Shown here one piece after another: positions 27,402 through 36,313 of a DNA stretch of 64,000 nt; position 1 is the stretch's first letter, and each line of letters opens with the position of its first letter. A model generated the notes under the pieces. The model had not been told where the DNA came from, made no database searches, and saw only the letters and a program-made list of their open reading frames with translations. Origin of the DNA: Streptomyces sp. NBC_01551 (GTDB taxonomy: Bacteria; Actinomycetota; Actinomycetes; Streptomycetales; Streptomycetaceae); the NCBI RefSeq assembly GCF_026339935.1, contig NZ_JAPEPX010000001.1, forward strand, positions 2,385,001 to 2,449,000, read 5' to 3'. The position numbers and the translations under genes are program-made.

Positions 27402-27442
27402 CGAAGGGGCCCGGCGGACGCACTGTCCGCCGGGCCCCTTCG
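27402..27442. terminator. bidirectional terminator between LCP 3 and glycosyltransferase
   Basis: Perfect 18-bp inverted repeat (27402-27419 with 27425-27442) and a 5-nt loop, placed between the stops of two convergent genes. One of the strongest hairpins in the window. Confidence 0.85.
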
Positions 27443-27469
27443 TCGTACGTACCGCCTGCGCGGCCCCGC

Positions 27470-28507
27470 CTAGCGGCCCTGGCCCGCCGGGGCGGAGTCC
27501 GCCCGGACCGACGGGCGGCGGCTGGCGATGACCTTGTTCGCGAGCGAGCGCGGGCTGGTCAGGAAGCCGAAGCCCCAGCACATGTGCATGGTGGCGAGAG
27601 CCACCGGGATCTGCGCCCGGGCCTTGAGCGACAGCCCCTTGCCGGCCGGGACGGACCCGGCGGTGATCGCCGCGAGGTAGCCCGCCGGGATCAGGAACGC
27701 CCACGGGGTGAGCACGGCGCCGGCCACCAGACCGGCCGCGATCGCGCAGACGGCGGTCGGCGGGGCCAGGTAGCGCAGGTTGATGGAACCGGAGTGGTAG
27801 CGGGCCACCACGTGCCGCCAGCGCCCGTAGTCCTTGTACTGCTTGGCGAGCGCCCGCACGGAGGGCCGCGGGCGGTACTGGACCTTCAGCTCGGGCGAGA
27901 ACCAGATGAGCCCGCCCGCCTCGCGGATGCGGAAGTTCAGCTCCCAGTCCTGGGCGCGGATGAACTCCACGTTGTAGCCGTCCTGCTGCTCCAGCGCCTC
28001 GCGGCGGAAGACGCCGAGGTACACGGTCTCGGCGGGGCCGGCCTGGCCGCCGGTGTGGAAGGCCGCGTTGCCGACGCCGATCTTCGAGGTCATCGCGGCG
28101 GCGACGGCGTCTTCCCAGGCGTTCTCGCCCTCGGCGTGCATGATGCCGCCGACGTTCTGCGCGCCGGTCTCCTCCAGGAGGCGCACGGCGGTGGCGATGT
28201 AGTTCGGCGAGAGCATGCCGTGGCCGTCGACGCGCACCACGATGGGGTGGCGCGAGGCCTTGATGGCCGCGTTGAGCGCGGCGGGGGTGCGTCCGGTGGG
28301 GTTCGGCACGGTGTGGACCCGAGGGTCCTCGCGTACGAGCTCGGCGGCGATCTCGTCGGTGCGGTCCGTGGACGGCCCGAGCGCGATCACCACCTCCATC
28401 TCGCCTGCGTACTCCTGTCCGAGGATGTGCCGGACGGAGTCACGCAGGTGGCGCTCCTCATTGAGCACCGGCATGATCACCGAGACTGCGGGCTGCTGGG
28501 CGGGCAT
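27470..28507 (-). CDS. family 2 glycosyltransferase, membrane-associated
   Basis: Probably transfers a sugar to a polyprenyl-linked wall glycopolymer. The GT-A domain fills the first 230 residues: SVIMPVLNEERHL, the nucleotide-binding region, VRVDGHGML as the acidic DxD-type site, and QDWELNFRIREAGG as the ED-type acceptor motif. Two hydrophobic helices lie at about residues 245-290, and a basic tail follows. Start ATG at 28507 (PAQQPAVSV) with GAAGGAC upstream. A TTG four codons earlier is possible. It sits inside the LCP cluster, in a position comparable to wbbL beside cpsA in mycobacteria, although the sequence does not prove a rhamnosyltransferase. Confidence 0.88.
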   Translation of the reverse strand: MPAQQPAVSVIMPVLNEERHLRDSVRHILGQEYAGEMEVVIALGPSTDRTDEIAAELVREDPRVHTVPNPTGRTPAALNAAIKASRHPIVVRVDGHGMLSPNYIATAVRLLEETGAQNVGGIMHAEGENAWEDAVAAAMTSKIGVGNAAFHTGGQAGPAETVYLGVFRREALEQQDGYNVEFIRAQDWELNFRIREAGGLIWFSPELKVQYRPRPSVRALAKQYKDYGRWRHVVARYHSGSINLRYLAPPTAVCAIAAGLVAGAVLTPWAFLIPAGYLAAITAGSVPAGKGLSLKARAQIPVALATMHMCWGFGFLTSPRSLANKVIASRRPSVRADSAPAGQGR

Positions 28508-28677
28508 GTCGTCCTTCAAGGTCGGGTATCGGTGTCACGTTACCGCGTACGGGGGAAACGGGTGCGCGCCGGACGAGCGGTACGGACAGACGCTGATCGT
28601 ATGGGCCTACTGTTCGGAAAAATCCCGTCCGGAGAGCCTGACCCACTGCCCCTGCTGCCCCCGCGGAGGTGTCCGCC

Positions 28678-30168
28678 GTGCCCCAGCCGCACCGTCCCAC
28701 CCGTCCCGCCAGGCCACCTCAGCCGCAGCGTGCGCGGCGGAGCGGCGGCCGGGCCCGGCGCCGGGGTGACAAGCCCCGGTGGGGCGTGCGGATCGCGGCC
28801 GGGCTGTCGGTGGTGGTGCTGGGCTCCGGGGCCGTCGGGCACGCCGTGATGACCGGGCTGGACACCGGGATCGAGCGGGTGGACCCCTTCAAGGACATGA
28901 AGAACCGCCCGCAGGCCGGGCACGGGGTGAACTTCCTGCTCGTCGGCACCGACGGGCGCGAGAAGATCACCCCGGAGGAGAAGCGCGAGTACCGCCTCGG
29001 CGGGGCGCCGTGCCACTGCACCGACACGATCATGCTGGTGCACCTCTCGGCCGACAAGGAACGGGCCAGCGTGGTCAGCCTGCCCCGGGACAGCTACGCG
29101 GAGGTGCCCGCGCACCAGGACCTGGTGACCGGCAAGGCCCACAAGGCGCACCCGGTCAAGCTCAACGCGGCGTACGCGGAGGGCGGGCCCGGGCTGACCG
29201 TGCGCACGGTCGAGAACATGACCCGGGTGAAGATCGACCACTACCTGGAGGTCGATTTCACCAGCTTCATGAAGACGGTGGACGCCATGGGCGGCGTCGA
29301 CATCTGCACCGCCAAGACGATGCGCGACCCCAACACCGGCCTGGACCTGCTGCCCGGCACCCACCGGCTGAGCGGCGGACAGGCCCTGCAATACGTGCGC
29401 TCGCGCCATGTGGACGGGGCCTCGGACCTCGGCCGGATGCAGCGTCAGCAGCGTTTCCTCGCCGCCCTGATCAAGGAGGCGACGGGCGGCGGGATGCTGC
29501 TGAACCCGGTGAAGTTCAAGCAGGTCAGCTCCACGCTGCTGGGCTCGGTGCGGGCCGACCGGGACTTCGGCTCGGAGCAGATGCTGGCGCTGGGGCAGGC
29601 GATGCGGGACTTCACGCCCTCCTCCTCCGAGTTCGCCTCGGTGCCGGTCGGCGACCCCTCGTACAAGGTCAAGGGCATCGGCTCGACGGTGAAGTGGGAC
29701 GAGCCGAAGGCCGCGAAGCTCTTCGAGGCGCTGCGGTCCGACCGGCCGCTCGCCCCGGCCCGGCCCGGCGGGAGCGGCGCCGCCCGGCCCCCGGCGGTGC
29801 CGGTGGACGTGGCGCCGCAGCAGATCCGGGTGCAGGTGGAGAACGGGACCCGGATCGACGGGCTCGGCGGCCGGGTGGACGAGGCCCTGCGCGCGACCGG
29901 CTTCGACACCACCCGGGCCCCCGGCAACGGGGCGAGCCGGGACGTCAAGCGCACGGTGATCTCGTACGACCCTCGCTGGGACCGCTCGGCCCGTACGGTG
30001 TCCACCGCGCTGCCCGGCAGCGAGCTGCGCGCGGTGACGGGGCAGGGGCGGACGGTGCTGGTGATCGCGGGCGCGGACTACCGCAAGGTGGTCCCCGTCC
30101 GGGCGGAGGACCCGTACCAGGGCACGGTCGGCGTGGTCACGGGCGACCAGGTGGTGTGCGGGGACTGA
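28678..30168 (+). CDS. LCP family ligase with LytR_C-like domain (LCP 4)
   Basis: 496-residue LCP protein. A strongly basic N-terminus (repeated Arg) leads into one transmembrane helix at about residues 37-58. The extracellular LCP domain shows NFLLVGTDGRE, a Cys-His-Cys followed by TDTIMLVHL, SLPRDSYAEVP, LNAAYAEGGP, VDFTSFMKTVDAMGG and YVRSRHVDG. A C-terminal domain starting IRVQVENGTR resembles LytR_C. I chose GTG at 28678 because GGAGG lies 8 nt upstream. A GTG three codons earlier overlaps that site. Divergent from the GT2 gene and convergent with the thioesterase gene. Likely role: attaching wall polymers to peptidoglycan. Confidence 0.92.
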   Translation: MPQPHRPTRPARPPQPQRARRSGGRARRRGDKPRWGVRIAAGLSVVVLGSGAVGHAVMTGLDTGIERVDPFKDMKNRPQAGHGVNFLLVGTDGREKITPEEKREYRLGGAPCHCTDTIMLVHLSADKERASVVSLPRDSYAEVPAHQDLVTGKAHKAHPVKLNAAYAEGGPGLTVRTVENMTRVKIDHYLEVDFTSFMKTVDAMGGVDICTAKTMRDPNTGLDLLPGTHRLSGGQALQYVRSRHVDGASDLGRMQRQQRFLAALIKEATGGGMLLNPVKFKQVSSTLLGSVRADRDFGSEQMLALGQAMRDFTPSSSEFASVPVGDPSYKVKGIGSTVKWDEPKAAKLFEALRSDRPLAPARPGGSGAARPPAVPVDVAPQQIRVQVENGTRIDGLGGRVDEALRATGFDTTRAPGNGASRDVKRTVISYDPRWDRSARTVSTALPGSELRAVTGQGRTVLVIAGADYRKVVPVRAEDPYQGTVGVVTGDQVVCGD

Positions 30169-30201
30169 CGCCGCAGGGGGCCGGACGCCGGGCGGCCGGG
30201 A

Positions 30202-30738
30202 TCAGTCGTCGAGGCCCTCGGCCACCCGGCGCTCGCGCAGCTCCTTGATCGCCTGGCGGCGGGCGAGCCGGTGCGTGCGGCGGATCTGGGCCTCCTGGTA
30301 GCGGCGCTTGTCCTGCTCCGTCTCGGGCAGCACCGGCGGGACGGTGCGGGGCTTGCCCTCGGCGTCGACCGCGGTGAACACCAGGTAGGCGCTGCCGACC
30401 TGGGTGGGCGGGGTGGACTCGTTCCAGCGCTCCGCGAGGACGCGTACGCCGATCTCCATCGAGGAGCGGCCGGTCCAGTTGCACTGCGCGCGGACGTGCA
30501 CCAGGTCCCCGACGCGGACCGGGGCGAGGAAGGCCATCTCGTCCATGGACGCGGTGACGGCGGGACCACCCGAGTGACGGCCGGCCACGGCGCCCGCCGC
30601 GTCGTCCACCAGTTTCATGATCACGCCGCCGTGTACGGTGCCGAGGAGGTTGGTGTCGTTGGCGGTCATGATGTGGCTGAGGGTGGTCCGGGCAGCCGAG
30701 GTCGGCTTGCCGGGGAGTTCGCCCGGTATTTCTGTCAT
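30202..30738 (-). CDS. acyl-CoA thioesterase (hotdog fold)
   Basis: Single hotdog-domain thioesterase of the YciA/BFIT-like group, hydrolysing acyl-CoA in the cytosol. HGGVIMKLVDDAAG (about residues 41-54) contains the conserved His-Gly-Gly and Asp of the active site, followed by the beta strands VTASMDEMAFLAPVRVGDLVHV. The last 45 residues are charged, Arg/Glu-rich and probably helical. 178 aa fits the family. ATG start at 30738 with AAGGTGG upstream. It is convergent with LCP 4 and divergent from LCP 5. The preferred acyl chain cannot be told from sequence. Confidence 0.88.
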   Translation of the reverse strand: MTEIPGELPGKPTSAARTTLSHIMTANDTNLLGTVHGGVIMKLVDDAAGAVAGRHSGGPAVTASMDEMAFLAPVRVGDLVHVRAQCNWTGRSSMEIGVRVLAERWNESTPPTQVGSAYLVFTAVDAEGKPRTVPPVLPETEQDKRRYQEAQIRRTHRLARRQAIKELRERRVAEGLDD

Positions 30739-30843
30739 GGAGCCACCTTAGAGCTGTCCGGCGTGCATCAGCTCTGCAACAGCACCGGTACGAACCTCCC
30801 CCCGGGCTGTCGGGCATCGGTCCTGGCCAGGCATCCTTGGCGC

Positions 30844-32210
30844 ATGAATGAGTGGCCAGAAGGGTGGGCCGGCGACCGCGACGACCGCGGCCGCCGCGAT
30901 GACGGGTACGGACGCGGCAGCGCCCAGGCGGAGCCTGAAGGTCCGCAGCGGATGCGGCACGTCCAGCGCGGGCAGCAGCCGCAGGCGCGGGCCCCGCGCC
31001 TGCCCGCGCAGCCGCCGGCCGCGCCGCCGGCCCGGCACCCCGGCGTACCGCCGCAGCAGACGCAGAGCCCTGATCCGTACGGCGGCCAGGGCGGCGGCTA
31101 CGACAGCGGCTACAACACCGGCCAGGTCTACGGGAGCCCCGCGGGCGCCCGGGCCGTCCGCCGGGCGGCCCCGGCGGCCCCGGCGGGCCCACCGGGCCGC
31201 AGCAGCCCGGCCGGCGTCCCGGCGCGGCCCCGAACTGGGGCCGGCGGATCAAGATCGGCTCCATCGTGCTGGTCTCCGCGCTGCTGGTCACCACCATCGG
31301 CACCTACTTCTGGGCCGACTCCAAGGTGCGCCGCGAGGTCGACCTCTCCAAGGTCATCGAGCGCCCGAAGGAGGGCGACTGCACCACGTACCTGATCGTG
31401 GGCTCCGACAGCCGCGAGGGCCTGACCGCCGAGGACAAGAAGAAGCTCCACACCGGCTCGGCCGAGGGCAAGCGCACCGACTCGATGATGATCCTGGCGG
31501 CCTGCTCCAGCGGGAACACCATGGTCTCGCTGCCGCGCGACTCGGACGTGGAGATCCCCTCCTTCGTCGGCTCCGAGTCCGGGAAGAAGTTCCCGGGCAA
31601 GGGCAAGCACACCAAGCTGAACGCGGCGTACGCGGACGACGGCCCCGAGCTGCTGGTGCGGACGGTGGAGTTCAACACCGGCCTGCGCATCGACCACTAC
31701 GCGGAGATCGGCTTCGCCGGCTTCGCGAACATCGTCGACGCGCTCGGCGGGGTGGAGCTGAACATCGAGAAGGGCTTCAAGGACGAGAAGTCGGGCGCCG
31801 ACTTCAAGACCGGCAAGCAGACCCTGAACGGCGAGCAGTCCCTGGCCTACGTACGCACCCGGTACGCCTTCGCGGAGTCGGACCTCCAGCGGACGAAGAA
31901 CCAGCAGAAGTTCCTGTCGGCCCTCGCCAGCCAGGCGGCCACGCCGGGCACGATCGTCAACCCGTTCAAGCTCTACCCGACGCTGGGCGCGGGCCTGGAC
32001 ACGCTGATCGTGGACAAGGACATGTCCCTGTTCGACCTGGGCGAGATGTTCTTCGCGATGAAGGGCATCAGCGGAGGCGACGGCGTCTCGATGAACATCC
32101 CGATCAACGGCGAGCGCGGCGGCAACCTGCTGTGGGACAAGCCGAAGGTCCAGGAGCTGGTGAAGCAGATCCAGAACGACGAGAAGGTCACCGTCAAGTC
32201 CAGCCGCTGA
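30844..32210 (+). CDS. LCP family protein (LCP 5), apparent frameshift near 31137-31141
   Basis: Coding evidence runs in two frames. From ATG 30844 the first frame gives a plausible LCP cytosolic N-terminus (NEWPEGWAGDRDDRGRR and a Gly/Tyr-rich GYDSGYNTGQVYGSP). The transmembrane helix (IKIGSIVLVSALLVTTIGTYF) and the whole LCP domain, with TYLIVGSDSREG, SLPRDSDVEIP, AEIGFAGFANIVDALGG and YVRTRYAF, are in the frame one base earlier. The switch lies at a CCCC run, 31137-31140. One extra C there would restore a continuous protein of about 455 residues. Without it, the nearest start in the domain frame (GTG 31266) cuts into the membrane helix. Sequencing error or a real loss cannot be told apart here. 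Confidence 0.8.
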
Positions 32211-32216
32211 CGACGG

Positions 32217-32253
32217 CCGGGGCCGGCTTCCCCGCGGGGGGAGCCGGCCCCGC
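32217..32253. terminator. hairpin between LCP 5 and nucleotidyltransferase
   Basis: GGGGCCGGCT and AGCCGGCCCC arms with C-rich and G-rich extensions (one mismatch) around a short loop, between convergent gene ends. Confidence 0.65.
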
Positions 32254-32270
32254 CGTACGCGGTGGGCGGG

Positions 32271-33353
32271 TCAGCGGTCGGAGGAGAAGCGGACCGCGCC
32301 GGCCGGGAGCTCGGTCTCGCACCAGACGCGGACGCCCGCGCGCAGTTCGTTGTCGGAGCCGACCACCGCGCCGTCGCCGATGACCGCGCCGTGCAGCACC
32401 GTGCGGGAGCCGACGCGGGCGCCGGCGCCGATCAGACTGGCCGTCACCCGGGTGTCCGCGCCGACGGTCGCGCCGTCCAGCACGATCGACCCCTCGACCA
32501 CCGCGCCCACCTCGACCCGGGCCCCGGCGCCGACCACGGTGCCGCCCGAGAGCAGCGCCCCCTCCGCCACCTCGGCGCCCGGGAGCACCAGGGCCTCGCC
32601 GCGCGGGCCGGGGACCGCCGGGGAGGACACGACGCCGCGCACCAGGTCGGCGGAGGCCTGCACGAAGGACTCGGGCTTGCCGAGGTCCAGCCAGTACGTG
32701 TCCTCGGTGACGCCGTGCAGCCTGGCGCCGGAGGCGAGCAGGCCGGGGAAGGTCTCGCGCTCGACGGAGACGGGTCGCCCGGCCGGGATCGAGTCGATGA
32801 CGCTGCGCCGGAAGACGTAGCAGCCGGCGTTGATCTGGTCGGTGATGATCTCCTCGGGCGTCTGCGGCTTCTCGGTGAAGGCCAGCACCCGCCCCTCGGA
32901 GTCCGTGGGGACCAGGCCGAAGGCGCGCGGGTCCTCGACCCGTACCAGGTGCAGCGAGACGTCCGCGTCGGCGGCGCGGTGGGCGTCGACGAGGCCGGCG
33001 ATGTCCAGGCCGGTGAGGATGTCCCCGTTGAAGACGAGGACGGGCTCGTCCGGGCCGCCGGTCAGGCGCCGCGCCGCGTTGCGGATGGCGCCGCCGGTGC
33101 CCAGCGGCTCGTCCTCGACGACGTACTCGAGGGTGAGACCGAAGGCCGAGCCGTCACCGAAGTAGGGCTCGAAGACCTCGGCGAGGTAGCAGGTGGCCAT
33201 CACGATGTGCGTGACACCGGCGGCAGCGGCCCTGGCTATCTGGTGGGCGAGGAACGGGACACCCGCCGCCGGAACCATCGGCTTGGGGGTGTTCACCGTG
33301 ACGGGGCGCAGGCGCGTCCCCTGTCCGCCGACCAGCAGGATCGCTTCCGTCAT
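32271..33353 (-). CDS. sugar-1-phosphate nucleotidyltransferase (mannose-1-P guanylyltransferase-like)
   Basis: Cytosolic enzyme joining a nucleotide to a sugar-1-phosphate. The N-terminal nucleotidyltransferase domain has LVGGQGTRLRPVTVNTPKPMVP, the catalytic Lys in TEKP, and LVFNGDIL for metal binding. The C-terminal 100 residues are hexapeptide repeats (VVGAGARVEVGAVVEG-like) of a left-handed beta-helix. The mycobacterial gene at this position (Rv3264c, manB) is annotated as a mannose-1-phosphate guanylyltransferase, so GDP-mannose is the likely product, but glucose-1-phosphate cannot be excluded. ATG at 33353 with a strong GGGGGGA site. It could supply sugar nucleotides for the nearby glycosyltransferases. 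Confidence 0.88.
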   Translation of the reverse strand: MTEAILLVGGQGTRLRPVTVNTPKPMVPAAGVPFLAHQIARAAAAGVTHIVMATCYLAEVFEPYFGDGSAFGLTLEYVVEDEPLGTGGAIRNAARRLTGGPDEPVLVFNGDILTGLDIAGLVDAHRAADADVSLHLVRVEDPRAFGLVPTDSEGRVLAFTEKPQTPEEIITDQINAGCYVFRRSVIDSIPAGRPVSVERETFPGLLASGARLHGVTEDTYWLDLGKPESFVQASADLVRGVVSSPAVPGPRGEALVLPGAEVAEGALLSGGTVVGAGARVEVGAVVEGSIVLDGATVGADTRVTASLIGAGARVGSRTVLHGAVIGDGAVVGSDNELRAGVRVWCETELPAGAVRFSSDR

Positions 33354-33417
33354 AGGTATCCCCCCAAGCGGATCGGTCGTAAGGAGCCCCAAACTTAGCC
33401 CATCCGGAGGACGGCGC

Positions 33418-33454
33418 GAGGCCGGAGGCGGCTCGTGGAGCCGACTCCGGCCTC
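33418..33454 (-). terminator. terminator of the acyl-CoA dehydrogenase gene
   Basis: 17-bp inverted repeat with one mismatch (33418-33434 with 33438-33454) and a 3-nt loop, 18 nt past the dehydrogenase stop codon. Confidence 0.8.
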
Positions 33455-33471
33455 GGACGGGGCACAGCAGG

Positions 33472-34644
33472 TCAGGGCAGGTTGCGGGCCATGACGATCC
33501 GCTGGACCTGGTTCGTGCCTTCGTAGATCTGCGTGATCTTCGCGTCGCGCATCATGCGCTCCACCGGGTAGTCACGGGTGTAGCCGTAGCCGCCGAGGAG
33601 CTGGACGGCGTCGGTGGTGACCTCCATGGCGACGTCGGAGGCGAAGCACTTGGCCGCGGCGCCGAAGAAGGTCAGGTCCTCCTTGTCACCTCCGGCGGAA
33701 ACGCGCTCCGACTTGGCGGCGGCCGAGTAGGTCAGCTGGCGGGCGGCCTCGATCTTCATGGCCATGTCCGCGAGCATGAACTGGACGCCCTGGAAGTCGC
33801 CGATCGGCTTGCCGAACTGCTTGCGCTCCTGGACGTAGCCCTTGGCGTAGTCCAGGGCGCCCTGGGCGATGCCGAGCGCCTGGGCCGCGATGGTGATGCG
33901 GGTGTGGTCCAGGGTCTTCATGGCGGTGGCGAAGCCGGTGCCCTCGGCGCCGATCATGCGGTCGGCGGGGATGCGGACGTTGTCGAGGTAGACCTCGCAC
34001 GTCGGGGAGCCCTTGATGCCGAGCTTCTTCTCCGGGGCGCCGAAGGAGACGCCCTCGTCGCTCTTCTCGACGACGAAGGCGCTGATGCCCTTGGAGCGCT
34101 TCTCCGGGTCGGTGACGGCCATGACCGTGTAGTACTCGGAGACGCCTGCGTTGGTGATCCAGCGCTTCACGCCGTTGAGGACCCAGAAGTCCCCGTCGCG
34201 CACGGCGCGGGTCTTCATGCCGGCGGCGTCGGAGCCCGCGTCGGGCTCGGAGAGGGCGTACGAGAACATCGCGTCGCCCTTGGCCAGCGGGCCGAGGTAC
34301 TTGGCCTTGAGCTCCTCGGAGCCGGAGAGGATCACCGGGAGGGAGCCGAGCTTGTTCACGGCCGGGATGAGGGAGGAGGAGGCGCAGACGCGGGCCACTT
34401 CCTCGATCACGATCACGGTGGCGAGGGCGTCGGCGCCGGCGCCGCCGTAGATCTCGGGCACGTGGACGGCGTGCAGGTCGTTGGAGACGAGCGCGTCGAG
34501 GGCCTCCTGCGGGAAGCGGGCCTCCTCGTCGACCGCCGCCGCGAACGGCAGGATCTTCGCCTCGGCGAGAGCGCGGACGGACTCGCGGAGCATGTCGTGC
34601 TCCTCCGCCGGACGGTACAGGTCGAAGTCGGCAGAACCCGCCAA
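33472..34644 (-). CDS. acyl-CoA dehydrogenase
   Basis: FAD flavoprotein catalysing the alpha,beta-desaturation of acyl-CoA thioesters. It has the three-part family fold: helical N-terminus, middle beta domain with MFSYALSEPDAGSDAAGM and WITNAG, and C-terminal helices with QLLGGYGYTRDYPVERMMRDAKI and IYEGTNQVQRIV. The Glu of YEGT is the usual catalytic base. 390 residues is standard. TTG start at 34644 with GGAGTGAG upstream. The same position in M. tuberculosis holds fadE25, between the LCP cluster and purE/purK. The upstream 50 nt are AT-rich and contain an imperfect palindrome that may be an operator. Substrate chain unknown. Confidence 0.93.
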   Translation of the reverse strand: MAGSADFDLYRPAEEHDMLRESVRALAEAKILPFAAAVDEEARFPQEALDALVSNDLHAVHVPEIYGGAGADALATVIVIEEVARVCASSSLIPAVNKLGSLPVILSGSEELKAKYLGPLAKGDAMFSYALSEPDAGSDAAGMKTRAVRDGDFWVLNGVKRWITNAGVSEYYTVMAVTDPEKRSKGISAFVVEKSDEGVSFGAPEKKLGIKGSPTCEVYLDNVRIPADRMIGAEGTGFATAMKTLDHTRITIAAQALGIAQGALDYAKGYVQERKQFGKPIGDFQGVQFMLADMAMKIEAARQLTYSAAAKSERVSAGGDKEDLTFFGAAAKCFASDVAMEVTTDAVQLLGGYGYTRDYPVERMMRDAKITQIYEGTNQVQRIVMARNLP

Positions 34645-34670
34645 GATCTCTCACTCCCCAGGTGTGATGC

Positions 34671-34687
34671 TAACTACCGTTAAGTAA
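34671..34687. promoter_or_regulatory. candidate operator upstream of acyl-CoA dehydrogenase
   Basis: TAAC-TACC-GTTA core within an imperfect TxACT-N7-AGTxA palindrome, 27 nt before the dehydrogenase start, in a short AT-rich island between divergent genes. It looks like a TetR-type site. The regulator is not in the window. Confidence 0.35.
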
Positions 34688-34844
34688 CCCAAATCTTAGT
34701 GTCCGGGGAACCGGCAGCGATATGTGACGCGTACGTGAGCTGCGTGACAGCGGTGGCCAAGGACGGGAATCCCCGGGAGCGTGCCCGGTCGCACGGCCGA
34801 CTATGCTCGGTTGCCGCAATCGCCCCGCCACCTCTGGAGCACGC

Positions 34845-36188
34845 ATGGCCCTCAAGATCACCGTGATCGGCACCGGCTACCTCGGCGCCACGCACGCCGC
34901 GGCCATGGCGGAGCTGGGGTTCGAGGTGCTGGGCCTGGACGTGGTGCCGGAGAAGATCGAGATGCTGGCCTCCGGCCGGGTCCCGATGTACGAACCGGGG
35001 CTGGAGGAGCTGCTGGCCACGCACGTGGCCGGGCTGCCGGGCTCGACGGGCCGCCTGCGGTTCACGACCTCGTGGGAGGAGGTCGGCGCCTTCGGCGACG
35101 TCCACTTCGTGTGCGTGAACACGCCGCAGAAGCGTGGCGAGTACGCGTGTGACATGTCGTACGTGGACTCCGCGATGGAGTCGCTGGCCCCGCACCTGAC
35201 GCGGCCGGCGCTGGTGGTGGGCAAGTCCACCGTGCCGGTGGGCTCGGCGGAGCGCCTCGCGGCGAAGCTGGCGGAACTGGCCCCGGCGGGCGACGAGGTC
35301 GAGCTGGCGTGGAACCCGGAGTTCCTGCGGGAGGGCTTCGCGGTGCAGGACACCCTGCACCCGGACCGCATCGTGATCGGCGTCCAGGGCGACCGCGGCG
35401 AGAAGCTGCTGCGCGAGGTGTACGAGACGCCGATGGGCGAGGGCACGCCGCTGGTCGTGACCGACTACCCGACCGCGGAGCTGGTCAAGACGGCCGCCAA
35501 CTCCTTCCTCGCGACGAAGATCTCCTTCATCAACGCGATGGCGGAGGTCTGCGAGGCCGCCGGCGGTGACGTGGTGAAGCTGGCGGAGGCCATCGGCTAC
35601 GACGACCGGATCGGGGCGAAGTTCCTGCGGGCCGGGATCGGGTTCGGCGGCGGGTGCCTGCCGAAGGACATCCGGGCGTTCATGGCGCGGGCGGGCGAGC
35701 TGGGTGCGGACCAGGCGCTGACGTTCCTGCGCGAGGTCGACTCGATCAACATGCGGCGGCGCGGGCACATGGTGGAGCTGGCGCGGGAGGCGGTGGGCGG
35801 GTCCTTCCTGGGCAAGCGGGTGGCCGTCCTGGGCGCCACCTTCAAGCCGGACTCGGACGACGTGCGCGACTCCCCCGCGCTGAACGTGGCCGGACAGATC
35901 CACCTGCAGGGCGGGCAGGTCACGGTGTACGACCCCAAGGGCATGGACAACGCGCGGCGCGTGTTCCCGACGCTGGGGTACGCGGACTCGGCGCTGGAGG
36001 CGGCGCTGGGGGCGGAGGTCGTGCTGCACCTGACCGAGTGGCGGGAGTTCCGCGAGGACCTCGACCCGGTCGCGCTGGGCGCGGTCGTGACGGAGCGGCT
36101 GATGCTGGACGGGCGCAACGCGCTGGACCCGGACGCGTGGCGCGCCGCGGGCTGGACGTACCGCGCGATGGGCCGCCCCCGCGCCTGA
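34845..36188 (+). CDS. UDP-glucose 6-dehydrogenase
   Basis: Cytosolic NAD-dependent oxidation of UDP-glucose to UDP-glucuronate, a precursor of acidic wall or capsule sugars. The N-terminal Rossmann motif is VIGTGYLGATHA. The middle contains NPEFLREG and the catalytic Cys in GFGGGCLPKD (around residue 270), and the C-terminal domain has LGATFKPDSDDVRDSPA. 447 aa is normal. ATG at 34845 with GGAG six nt upstream is preferred over an earlier start that adds 14 unsupported residues. Divergent from the acyl-CoA dehydrogenase. A glycosyltransferase gene follows on the same strand, separated by a short palindromic repeat. Confidence 0.94.
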   Translation: MALKITVIGTGYLGATHAAAMAELGFEVLGLDVVPEKIEMLASGRVPMYEPGLEELLATHVAGLPGSTGRLRFTTSWEEVGAFGDVHFVCVNTPQKRGEYACDMSYVDSAMESLAPHLTRPALVVGKSTVPVGSAERLAAKLAELAPAGDEVELAWNPEFLREGFAVQDTLHPDRIVIGVQGDRGEKLLREVYETPMGEGTPLVVTDYPTAELVKTAANSFLATKISFINAMAEVCEAAGGDVVKLAEAIGYDDRIGAKFLRAGIGFGGGCLPKDIRAFMARAGELGADQALTFLREVDSINMRRRGHMVELAREAVGGSFLGKRVAVLGATFKPDSDDVRDSPALNVAGQIHLQGGQVTVYDPKGMDNARRVFPTLGYADSALEAALGAEVVLHLTEWREFREDLDPVALGAVVTERLMLDGRNALDPDAWRAAGWTYRAMGRPRA

Positions 36189-36240
36189 CCCCGCCGCTCC
36201 GGCCTCGCCGGCGTTTGAGGCGCGGGGCCCGGGGCCGGCC
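36189..36240. repeat. Streptomyces intergenic palindromic repeat, short copy
   Basis: CCGGCGTTTGAGGCGCGGGGC block matching the GTTTGAGG part of the 52191-52335 element, between two plus-strand genes. Confidence 0.45.
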
Positions 36241-36313
36241 CACGGACGACGGGCCGGACGTGGCCGCGGTGGACGGCCCTGGGGGCGGAAACGGGGTGGG
36301 TAGACTCCCGCCG

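Noticed and set aside
31130..31145. Programmed -1 ribosomal frameshift in LCP 5
   Set aside because: No canonical slippery heptamer or following pseudoknot is evident. A missing base in the C run is simpler.
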